A DNA stretch of 11,318 bases. Origin: JBFGWM01 sp041588495. Its GTDB lineage: Bacteria > Pseudomonadota > Gammaproteobacteria > Pseudomonadales > JBFGWM01. The notes below the pieces were generated by a model, which worked only from the letters and a program-made list of their open reading frames with translations, ran no database searches and had not been told where the DNA came from. Every line of letters begins with the position of its first letter. The stretch's first letter is position 1. The translations under genes and the position numbers were made by a program. Shown one piece after another: positions 5,463 through 11,318 of the stretch. Location of the stretch: contig JBFGWM010000075.1 in NCBI GenBank assembly GCA_041588495.1, positions 1 to 11,318 of the forward strand. Direction: 5' to 3'.

Positions 5463-6179
5463 TCAGAAAACCAGGATGCGTTCGACCAGGAAGTAGAAGA
5501 ATGTCAGCGCGCCCAGGTAGATGAACATCACCGTGAACACCGAGACGGCCTTGACGCCCAGGCCCTGGCCGCGGGTAAGGCTCCAGCCGGCAAACACGGC
5601 GGTGCCGAGGACCACCCGCGAGCACAGTGCATAAACCGCCACCGGGCCAACCGCCAGCACGTGCTGCGGGTACCACAGCGGAATCTTCTCCGGCAGCAGG
5701 TCCGCGGCGCCGAACACCAGGCCCGAGAGCAGCGCCACCGCGAGATAGGTCAGGCCGGTCGGCAGGTAATACGAGATCCAGCGTCCGCACATCACGATGA
5801 TGAACAGCGGTATCGTCCAGATCAGGGCCATGAACGCCGGTACGCGCCCGATCTCGGGCGAGCCGGTGTCATTGAACACCACCGACGCGAACTCGTTGGC
5901 GAGGAACAGGTCGGCAAACAGCAGCGTGGCGCTGACCGGGAGCACGTAGCCCCAGGCGCGAATCCAGGAGCCGTGCCCGCGCACCAGGGCGAACAGCGCG
6001 GTGCTCACGTTGTAGGCCGCGAGAAAGTAGAAAATGATCATCCCGGGCGCTTCTTCGGTGACGAAGTAAAGCAGCGCCGCGATCAGGGTGAACAGGACGT
6101 GGAACAGGATCGCATCCCATTCCTCCGTCGAGAGGCGCGCCATGCGGCGCGGCCGGATGTCAGTCGTTGTTGCGGTCAT
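5463..6179 (-). CDS. seven-helix integral membrane protein, function unknown
   Basis: The product has 238 residues and I do not recognise its family. There are about seven hydrophobic segments, near residues 23-41, 46-67, 75-95, 114-132, 140-158, 172-195 and 211-233. There is no cleavable signal peptide, and the N-terminus (RPRRMARLSTEEWD) is basic and probably cytoplasmic. Polar features that may matter sit between helices 3 and 4 (FADLFLANEFASVVFNDTGSPEIGRVP) and in the loop VFGAADLLPEKIPLWYPQH. No transporter, enzyme or redox motif is evident. The ATG at 6179 has AGG about 10 bases upstream, and Met13 is an alternative. The gene ends in a strong terminator and is divergent from the AraC regulator, a layout in which the regulator often controls its neighbour. 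Confidence 0.8.
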   Translation of the reverse strand: MTATTTDIRPRRMARLSTEEWDAILFHVLFTLIAALLYFVTEEAPGMIIFYFLAAYNVSTALFALVRGHGSWIRAWGYVLPVSATLLFADLFLANEFASVVFNDTGSPEIGRVPAFMALIWTIPLFIIVMCGRWISYYLPTGLTYLAVALLSGLVFGAADLLPEKIPLWYPQHVLAVGPVAVYALCSRVVLGTAVFAGWSLTRGQGLGVKAVSVFTVMFIYLGALTFFYFLVERILVF

Positions 6180-6391
6180 CAGTCATAACCTGCCAGTGAC
6201 GGCACGGTGATATGGCTGAAAACGCAGCCTGTCTGTTCCGATTGCCGTCGTATCGGTTCCGCCTCCACCATGGAGGCCAAATAACGCTCGATTTCTTTTG
6301 ACTGCGCTATAGTAATGCCGTTGTCCGGCCAATACCGTGCCGGTCGCGCCAGGCATTGAGCCGGGTGCGCCAGACACCGAAAATCACCGAA
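6180..6391. promoter_or_regulatory. divergent promoter region with inverted repeat
   Basis: This 212-base spacer separates the minus-strand membrane protein gene from the plus-strand AraC gene and must hold both promoters. A perfect 7-base inverted repeat GCCTCCA-CCA-TGGAGGC lies at 6261-6277. A weaker CCGAT/ATCGG pair is at 6238-6242 and 6252-6256. TATAGT (6308-6313) resembles a -10 element for the AraC direction, but no matching -35 stands 16-18 bases before it. The inverted repeat is a candidate regulator site. The long antisense frame crossing this region is not credible. Confidence 0.45.
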
Positions 6392-7396
6392 ATGTACAGT
6401 TCGACCACCGTTCTCACATCCTGGGCGGCCGCCATTGCCCGCACCCTCGAACAACGCGGTGCGGACAGTCACGCCCTGTTTCACCAGGCCGGCCTCGACC
6501 CGGAACTGCTGTCCGACCCCAATGCGCGCTACCCGGTCACCGGTACCGCGCACCTGTGGCAGCTCGCGGTCGCCGAGACCGGCGATGACGCGATCGGCGT
6601 GGCGGTGGCGGGGAACGTGGGACCGACAACCTTCCACGCGCTGGGTTATTCGCTGTCTGCCAGCGGCAGCCTGCAGGAAGCCTTCGACCGCATCGTGCGC
6701 TATTTCCGTATCGTGACCGACGCCGCCGATGTCGCTTTCGAGCGCGAGGACGGGGTGTGCTGGTTCCGGGCAAGGATTCCACCCAGCAAGCCGATCCCCG
6801 CGCCCGAGGCCATCGACGCCTTCATGGCGCTGATCGTGCGCCTGTGTCGCGACCTGTACGGGCCCTCCCTGAACCCGCTGCGCGTCGAGTTGGAGCGCGC
6901 GCGGCCGCGCAATGTCGAACGTTTCGAAGCATATTTCCAGGCCCCGGTGGAATTCGGTGCCGCGGAGAACGCCCTGTGCTTTCCGGTGGAAGCCGTCGAC
7001 CGCCGCCTGCCGGGCGGCAACCCGGAACTGGCCCGCATCAATGACCAGGTGGTGCGCGAGTACCTCGCCCGCCTGGACCGCGAAAACATCTCCAACCGGG
7101 TACACGTGCTGCTGACCCAGTTGCTGCCCTCGGGAACCGCGTCCCAGGAAAACGTCGCCAAGGCCATGCACATGAGCCTGCGCAGCCTGCAACGCAGGCT
7201 GTCCGAGGAGGGCGTGACCTACAAGAGCGTGCTCGACGACACGCGCAAGGAACTCGCGTTGTCGTACATGCGCGAGGGCGGTCACTCGGTGGGGGAACTG
7301 ACCTACCTGCTCGGTTTCTCCGACTCGAGCAGCTTTGCCCGCGCCTTCAAGCGCTGGACCGGGAAGTCGCCGCGCCAGTACCGCGCCGAGAAGTGA
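6392..7396 (+). CDS. AraC-family transcriptional regulator (Arabinose_bd type)
   Basis: The product has 334 residues. The N-terminal two-thirds (about 15-220) looks like the Arabinose_bd ligand-sensing domain (PF12625) found in OruR/ArgR-like AraC regulators, with the hallmarks LEQRGADSHALFHQAGLDPELLSDPNARYP and LGYSLSASGSLQEAFDRIVRYFRI. The C-terminal part has two helix-turn-helix motifs: NVAKAMHMSLRSLQRRLSEEGVTYKSVLDD, and SVGELTYLLGFSDSSSFARAFKRWTGKSPRQYR, the canonical AraC signature. The ATG at 6392 is preferred over upstream TTG (6356) and GTG (6365) codons, none of which has a good ribosome site. Its ligand is unknown. Targets are inferred to include the divergent membrane protein gene and/or the gene itself. 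It converges on the TonB receptor gene with 27 bases between them. Confidence 0.9.
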   Translation: MYSSTTVLTSWAAAIARTLEQRGADSHALFHQAGLDPELLSDPNARYPVTGTAHLWQLAVAETGDDAIGVAVAGNVGPTTFHALGYSLSASGSLQEAFDRIVRYFRIVTDAADVAFEREDGVCWFRARIPPSKPIPAPEAIDAFMALIVRLCRDLYGPSLNPLRVELERARPRNVERFEAYFQAPVEFGAAENALCFPVEAVDRRLPGGNPELARINDQVVREYLARLDRENISNRVHVLLTQLLPSGTASQENVAKAMHMSLRSLQRRLSEEGVTYKSVLDDTRKELALSYMREGGHSVGELTYLLGFSDSSSFARAFKRWTGKSPRQYRAEK

Positions 7397-7423
7397 TCAT
7401 CCGGTGCAGGGCCGCTCCGGGGT

Positions 7424-9469
7424 TCAGAAGTCCGGACGCCACACCATGCGCAGCTGGATCGCGCGCTGGATCTCGCCCGCGGCGAGTTGCACCACGTCGT
7501 TGTTGCCCGCCTCGCGGTGCTCGTTGTCGAAGATATTCTGCAGCACGATGGAGAACTCCAGGTCCTTCTGCGGATGCCAGCCGAGACGCAGGTCGAGTTC
7601 CGTGTAGGACGGAATGTCGGCGTTGCGCTCCGCATCCACGTAGCGAAGCATGGCGTCGAACTCCAGCGAACCCTCGAGGTTGGTGCGCGAGCGGACGAAG
7701 GCGAGGTTCCTGCGATTGGCGTGTTCCTGGCTTTTCGCCGTGGAGATGAGGTTGGGGTTGTCGCCGTATTCGGAGTCGGTGTCCATCCACGCGTACCAGC
7801 CCTGCAGCTGCCACGAATCGGTGGGCTGCCAGTCGAGCAGCCACTCGAAGCCCCAGGTCTCGATCTGCTGCTCGTTGTCCGAGATCGCCGGGATCACCAC
7901 GTGGGGCGTGGGCGTGAAAACGGCAAACGGAGTGCCGCTGAGCAGGAACGCCGAGTGGTCCTCGTAGTTGTTGTAGAAGGTGGCGAGGTCCCACGACAGG
8001 TTGTCGCGGATGCGGAAACGGTGGCCGATTTCAACGGCGGTGAGGTCTTCGGATTCGTGGTCCTTGTTCGGGGTCAGCTGAACCAGTCCGGGCAGGCCGA
8101 AGGTGGCTGCACTGGGCGCAAGGGCCTGCAGGCGCAGGTTGAGGTCCTGGTCGGAGCGGTCGGCGCTGCGCACCGCGCGGGAGATCGCCGACCATACCGT
8201 GTGACGTTCATCCGGCCGCCACAGGAGGCGCACTGCGGGCTGGATTTCGAAGTGGGAATAGTCGTTGTACTCGAACTTCGATCCCACGATCAGGTTCAGT
8301 TCGTCGGGAATCGCCGCGTAGTCGTACTGGATGAAACCGCCCCAGCGGCGCCGGGTCGCCTTGTCCGGGTCATAGTTGAATGTCTCGGTGCGGCCGATCT
8401 CGTCCTGGATCAGGCGGAATGAGCCGCCCCAGATCAACTGGTGAGGTCCCGCGAGGTCGGCGATGTGCTGGAACTCCAGGTCCCAGGTCGAGAAATCGAT
8501 GTCGATGAGCCCGCTGACCTCGCGCACCGCGCGGTCATAGTACGCCTGCACGCTGACCGAGCCGCCATCCTCGATGTCTCCCTCCCAGCGTCCCAGGAGG
8601 TTGTAGCCCCGCATGTCGGTATCGTTGTGGTCGAGTACGGTGGGTGCGGTCGGACCGAAGGGGGAGGGGAGGAAGGCGCGAATGCTCGACTTGCCGCGAT
8701 AGATGTCGCCCTGCACGGTGACCGATTCGCGTTCGCCCATGGACGTGTCGACGCGGAACCCGGCCTGGCGCAGCCACCAGTCATCATTGTTGTCGCCGCC
8801 CTCCAGCATCCGCTGCTCGTCGCGCTGGGAGGACTTCACGTAAACGCGGCCGAAACTGTTTGCGGAGAGTTCCGCGCCGTGGCGGAACCCGGCAATCCCG
8901 TGATCCTCGGAACCGGTGGTCAGCGAAACCACGTTCCCGGTGGTGTCGGCGGCTTTTCGGGTAATGATGTTGATGACGCCGTTGACCGCGTTGGCGCCCC
9001 ACATCACCGCCCCGGGGCCGCGGATCACCTCGATGCGTTCGATGTCCTCGAGGAGGGTGTCCTGGATGTCCCAGAACACGCCGGAGAACAGGGGCGTGTA
9101 CACGGAGCGGCCGTCGATCAGCACCAGCAGCTTGTTGGCGAACTGGCCCGCGAACCCGCGCGTGCCGATGGACCAGCGGTTGGAGTCGATGCGCGCGACA
9201 TGCATGCCCGGCACCATGCGCAACGCCTCGGCGATGTGGGTCACCCCGCTGCGGCGCAGGTCCTCCCCGCTGATGACGTAAATGGCCGAGGGCGCGTGGC
9301 GGGCTTCCTCCGGCTTGCGGGATACGGAGGTGACCTCGACATGCAGCAACTGGTGCAGGTGCAGGTCGAAGACATCGGCGTCATCCTGGGCACCCGCGCT
9401 GCAGCTCAGGCCGGCGCAGGCCAGCCCGAACAGGGTGCGGGGAATATCGAAACGCTTTCGCCCGGCCAT
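7424..9469 (-). CDS. TonB-dependent outer-membrane receptor
   Basis: The product has 681 residues. A signal peptide (1-27, cleavage predicted after Ala-Gly-Ala) is followed by a mature N-terminus DLHLHQLLHVEVTSVSRK, typical of a BtuB/FepA-like receptor subfamily. The plug domain (about 55-175) is complete: APSAIYVISGEDLRRSGVTHIAEALRMVPG, RGFAGQFANKLLVLIDGRSVYTPLFSGVFWD, and IERIEVIRGPGAVMWGANAVNGVINIITRKAADTTG. The rest is beta-barrel, with alternating aromatic strands and a terminal Phe (MVWRPDF), as outer-membrane barrels require. It should import a scarce ligand using TonB/ExbBD energy. The substrate cannot be read from the sequence, and no transporter, siderophore or cobalamin genes adjoin it. 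The ATG at 9469 has a weak GGTGA about 10 bases upstream. There are no frameshifts. Confidence 0.93.
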   Translation of the reverse strand: MAGRKRFDIPRTLFGLACAGLSCSAGAQDDADVFDLHLHQLLHVEVTSVSRKPEEARHAPSAIYVISGEDLRRSGVTHIAEALRMVPGMHVARIDSNRWSIGTRGFAGQFANKLLVLIDGRSVYTPLFSGVFWDIQDTLLEDIERIEVIRGPGAVMWGANAVNGVINIITRKAADTTGNVVSLTTGSEDHGIAGFRHGAELSANSFGRVYVKSSQRDEQRMLEGGDNNDDWWLRQAGFRVDTSMGERESVTVQGDIYRGKSSIRAFLPSPFGPTAPTVLDHNDTDMRGYNLLGRWEGDIEDGGSVSVQAYYDRAVREVSGLIDIDFSTWDLEFQHIADLAGPHQLIWGGSFRLIQDEIGRTETFNYDPDKATRRRWGGFIQYDYAAIPDELNLIVGSKFEYNDYSHFEIQPAVRLLWRPDERHTVWSAISRAVRSADRSDQDLNLRLQALAPSAATFGLPGLVQLTPNKDHESEDLTAVEIGHRFRIRDNLSWDLATFYNNYEDHSAFLLSGTPFAVFTPTPHVVIPAISDNEQQIETWGFEWLLDWQPTDSWQLQGWYAWMDTDSEYGDNPNLISTAKSQEHANRRNLAFVRSRTNLEGSLEFDAMLRYVDAERNADIPSYTELDLRLGWHPQKDLEFSIVLQNIFDNEHREAGNNDVVQLAAGEIQRAIQLRMVWRPDF

Positions 9470-9509
9470 GAAAATATAATCACCGCAGATACTTAGCCCC
9501 TATTCTTTA

Positions 9510-9537
9510 TTTCTAGGCTAAATAGCCGGTATGTAAA
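9510..9537 (-). promoter_or_regulatory. candidate promoter for the TonB receptor
   Basis: In the AT-rich 79-base gap before the receptor gene, the minus strand has TTTACA (9532-9537) and TAGAAA (9510-9515) with a 16-base spacer. A short palindrome GGCTA-TT-TAGCC overlaps the spacer (about 9516-9527) and could be an operator. No 19-base Fur-like site was recognised. Confidence 0.3.
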
Positions 9538-9548
9538 GAAATGCCGGA

Positions 9549-10613
9549 TTACCGCGGGTCGCCGGCGGCATGGGGAAAACCGTTGCGGTCGCGCCGCCAG
9601 TCGGTGAACGCGAATCCGTAATCGTGGGTTTCGGGCTGCACGAAGCGCCACTGGTTGCCGCGCCCGAAGCGGATGGCCTGTTGCATCATGGTCAGGTCCA
9701 GGCGCCAGGCGCCGTTCTCGCGCACGAAGAACCACGGCGAGCACTGCCGGTTCTCCACCGGGTAGCGGATCACCGCGCGCTCTCCATCGCCGGACTTGCG
9801 CATGGCCGCGGCGCCACATTCGCGATAGGTCCGGACCACGTTGTCCATCTGTGCCGGGGTGACCACCCAGCCTCCCATCATCACCTGTGTGAGCTCGCTG
9901 TAGATCGGCAGGGTCGGGTCCGCATTGCGCTTCGACATGGCGTCTATGTAGGCGGCGAGCACCGCTCCGGGCGTGTCCGCCTCCGCCGGGGTCGAACCGG
10001 CCTGCACCGGTGCGGTGTAGCCTGTGTCGATGTCGGCATGCGCCGTGGCGCCGGCCCCGGCCGCGAACGGGGCCCAGGCCTCGTCGCTGAAGCCGGCATT
10101 GCGTGCCGCGTTCTGCGCGCGGGTGACCATCAGTTCCGTGGACGCGAGTATGCCGTCTGCAACGCGTCCTGCGGCGAAGAAGGGCACCATCTGGCGCTGC
10201 TCGACATAGGCGACAAAAGCGTCGACGAACACGCCCTCGAGGGACTGGCTGACTTCCAGCCGCACCTGGTCCTGGTCGGGGTCGACAACCAGCAACAACC
10301 CGTGTCCGCTGCGACTTGCCACGCCGACCCCGCGGGCAGTAAAGGCCGAGAGGGCGAAGCTGTTGATGTCGCCCGTGTTGCGGTGGGTGAGAACGTAGTA
10401 ATCGATGTCGTGATCGGCGAGGAAAAAATCGTGGTAGCGGGACAGCCTCGCCACCTGCTCCTGGGTCAGCAGTCCCGCGCGGTCCTCGACCCGGGTGACC
10501 GGCAGCTCGCGGGCCTGGCGCTCGGAGTACATCCAGAAGCGTACCGCGATCCCGACCAGCAGAAACGCGAGGATGACACGAAAGGTCTTATTCGAAGTCC
10601 AGTGGGCCGGCAT
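9549..10613 (-). CDS. membrane-anchored TPM-domain protein
   Basis: The product has 354 residues. One N-terminal hydrophobic segment (about 11-28) is followed by a TPM domain (PF04536, YgcG-like, about 42-168), recognisable from RVEDRAGLLTQEQVARLSRYHDFFLADHDIDYYVLTHRNT, GHGLLLVVDPDQDQVRLEVSQSLEGVF and FFAAGRVADGILAS. A Gly/Ala-rich linker (about 180-212) joins it to a C-terminal domain (about 213-325) that I cannot name. That domain begins PGAVLAAYIDAMSKRNADPTLPIYSEL and ends WFFVRENGAWRLDLTMM, loosely like NTF2/SnoaL-type folds. TPM proteins commonly accompany LemA and are thought to act in the cell envelope. The start ATG overlaps the end of lemA by 26 bases, so translation is probably coupled. 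ATG 10628 is an alternative start. The frame continues upstream only as a shadow of lemA. Confidence 0.85.
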   Translation of the reverse strand: MPAHWTSNKTFRVILAFLLVGIAVRFWMYSERQARELPVTRVEDRAGLLTQEQVARLSRYHDFFLADHDIDYYVLTHRNTGDINSFALSAFTARGVGVASRSGHGLLLVVDPDQDQVRLEVSQSLEGVFVDAFVAYVEQRQMVPFFAAGRVADGILASTELMVTRAQNAARNAGFSDEAWAPFAAGAGATAHADIDTGYTAPVQAGSTPAEADTPGAVLAAYIDAMSKRNADPTLPIYSELTQVMMGGWVVTPAQMDNVVRTYRECGAAAMRKSGDGERAVIRYPVENRQCSPWFFVRENGAWRLDLTMMQQAIRFGRGNQWRFVQPETHDYGFAFTDWRRDRNGFPHAAGDPR

Positions 10614-11283
10614 CTTCGGCGCCCGCATCGGAACGGAAATAGGCCTTGCGCTTGAAACCGCCCCACGAGGCCACGAGACTCGCCGGCATGCGCCGGGCGG
10701 CGGCATTGAATTCGGCTGCTGCGGTGTTGAAGCGCATGCGGGCCACGTTGATGCGGTTCTCGGTGCCCTCCAGCTGGGCCTGCAGCTCCAGGAACTGGTC
10801 GCCGACACGCAGCTCCGGGTACTGCTCGGCCACCGCGACCAGCCGTGCGAGTTCGCGGGACACGCGCTCGGCGGCGTTTTCCACGGCCTCCATGTCGGTG
10901 GCGCTGGTGGGCGGCTCGCCGCCGAGCTGGCTGAGTGCCCGGGACGAATCATGCTGCGCGCCGACCAGTTCCCCGATGATGGCGTCGGCATCGAAGCGCG
11001 CCTCGGTGACGTTCTGCAGGGTTTCCTGTTCATGGCGCATGTAGCGGCCGACGGCTTCGACCAGCCGCGGAACGAGGTCCGCGCGGCGCTGGTAATTGCT
11101 TTCCACCTGAGCCCAGGCCTCGAACACGTTCTCTTCCCGCGTGACCAGCCCGTTATAGGTGAACACCACCAGCAGCAGCGGCACCAGCACCACCAGCACG
11201 ATGAAGCTGATCATGCCCATGGTGGGTCGGTTCAGGTTGCCCGGGCCCTGCGGGTCGTTGAGTGACTGACTGACATCCTGCAC
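10588..11283 (-). CDS. lemA: LemA family protein
   Basis: The product has 231 residues. A short polar N-terminus and one transmembrane helix (about 24-43, ISFIVLVVLVPLLLVVFTYN) precede the LemA helical bundle. Signatures are YNGLVTREENVFEAWAQVESNYQRRADLVPRLVEAVGRYMRHE (43-85) and EQYPELRVGDQFLELQAQLEGTENRINVARMRFN (about 153-186). The tail GGFKRKAYFRSDAGAEDAG resembles the family's 'F...YF' ending. The function is poorly defined: an envelope protein often co-transcribed with TPM or peptidase genes. I chose the GTG at 11283 because AGGT lies seven bases upstream. The frame remains open to the window edge (11318), so a longer N-terminus encoded outside cannot be excluded. Upstream operon partners, if any, are outside the window. 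Confidence 0.9.
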   Translation of the reverse strand: MQDVSQSLNDPQGPGNLNRPTMGMISFIVLVVLVPLLLVVFTYNGLVTREENVFEAWAQVESNYQRRADLVPRLVEAVGRYMRHEQETLQNVTEARFDADAIIGELVGAQHDSSRALSQLGGEPPTSATDMEAVENAAERVSRELARLVAVAEQYPELRVGDQFLELQAQLEGTENRINVARMRFNTAAAEFNAAARRMPASLVASWGGFKRKAYFRSDAGAEDAGPLDFE

Positions 11284-11318
11284 GACTTGTACCTCGCTGC
11301 CCTGGCCGCCGGCCAGGA

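Noticed and set aside
4328..5524. Long plus-strand open frame opposite imuA, lexA and the lexA promoter
   Set aside because: It overlaps the LexA operators, promoter and terminator on the opposite strand, and its product resembles no family.
6179..7285. Minus-strand frame of 368 codons opposite the AraC gene
   Set aside because: The AraC reading is unambiguous, with both helix-turn-helix motifs. This frame has low-complexity His/Gln/Val-rich sequence and no domain.
8441..9496. Plus-strand frame of 351 codons opposite the TonB receptor
   Set aside because: It is antisense to the plug domain of a clear TonB receptor. Its Asp/Val/Gly/His-rich translation is typical of a shadow frame.
10614..11033. 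Upstream part of the TPM-protein frame (140 codons)
   Set aside because: It lies inside lemA in another frame and is Arg/Ser/Pro-rich shadow sequence. The true start is the ATG near 10613, just before the hydrophobic anchor.

Overview
The window is a GC-rich (about 60-65%) chromosomal segment. I see no mobile elements, tRNA, rRNA or CRISPR. The gene set points to a free-living Gram-negative proteobacterium, most likely a gammaproteobacterium, although that placement is inference. The evidence is a LexA/ImuA/ImuB mutagenesis cassette, a TonB-dependent outer-membrane receptor, an AraC regulator with an N-terminal Arabinose_bd-type domain, and a LemA/TPM-domain pair.

Layout from left to right: (1) an AT-rich gene-free leader (1-237) precedes a small CoA-binding protein on the + strand (238-609). 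(2) Converging on it is a minus-strand gene (661-1974) for a response regulator whose receiver domain is intact but whose fused histidine-kinase half has lost the phosphoacceptor His and the ATP-binding motifs. (3) Minus-strand imuB (2161-3591), imuA (3844-4602) and lexA (4679-5275) form an SOS mutagenesis cassette. The usual third member, dnaE2/imuC, is not next to it. The response regulator-pseudokinase gene sits in that position instead. (4) The lexA promoter (5276-5412) carries two inverted copies of GTTC-N7-GTTC, the LexA-box form known from alphaproteobacteria, wrapped around a plausible -10 element. A third copy lies further upstream. (5) A seven-helix membrane protein of unknown function (5463-6179, minus) ends in a textbook intrinsic terminator and is divergent from an AraC-family activator (6392-7396, plus). 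(6) A TonB-dependent receptor (7424-9469, minus) converges on the AraC gene. (7) A TPM-domain membrane-anchored protein (9549-10613) and LemA (10588-11283), both on the minus strand and overlapping by 26 bp, close the window.

How the parts may work together: DNA damage would trigger self-cleavage of LexA and derepress lexA-imuA-imuB. ImuB is a catalytically dead Y-family homologue with a visible candidate beta-clamp motif, and it would recruit a DnaE2-type polymerase encoded elsewhere. A terminator-like hairpin with a G-rich loop in the unusually long imuA-imuB gap could reduce imuB expression relative to imuA. The other genes look like separate housekeeping or environmental-response units.
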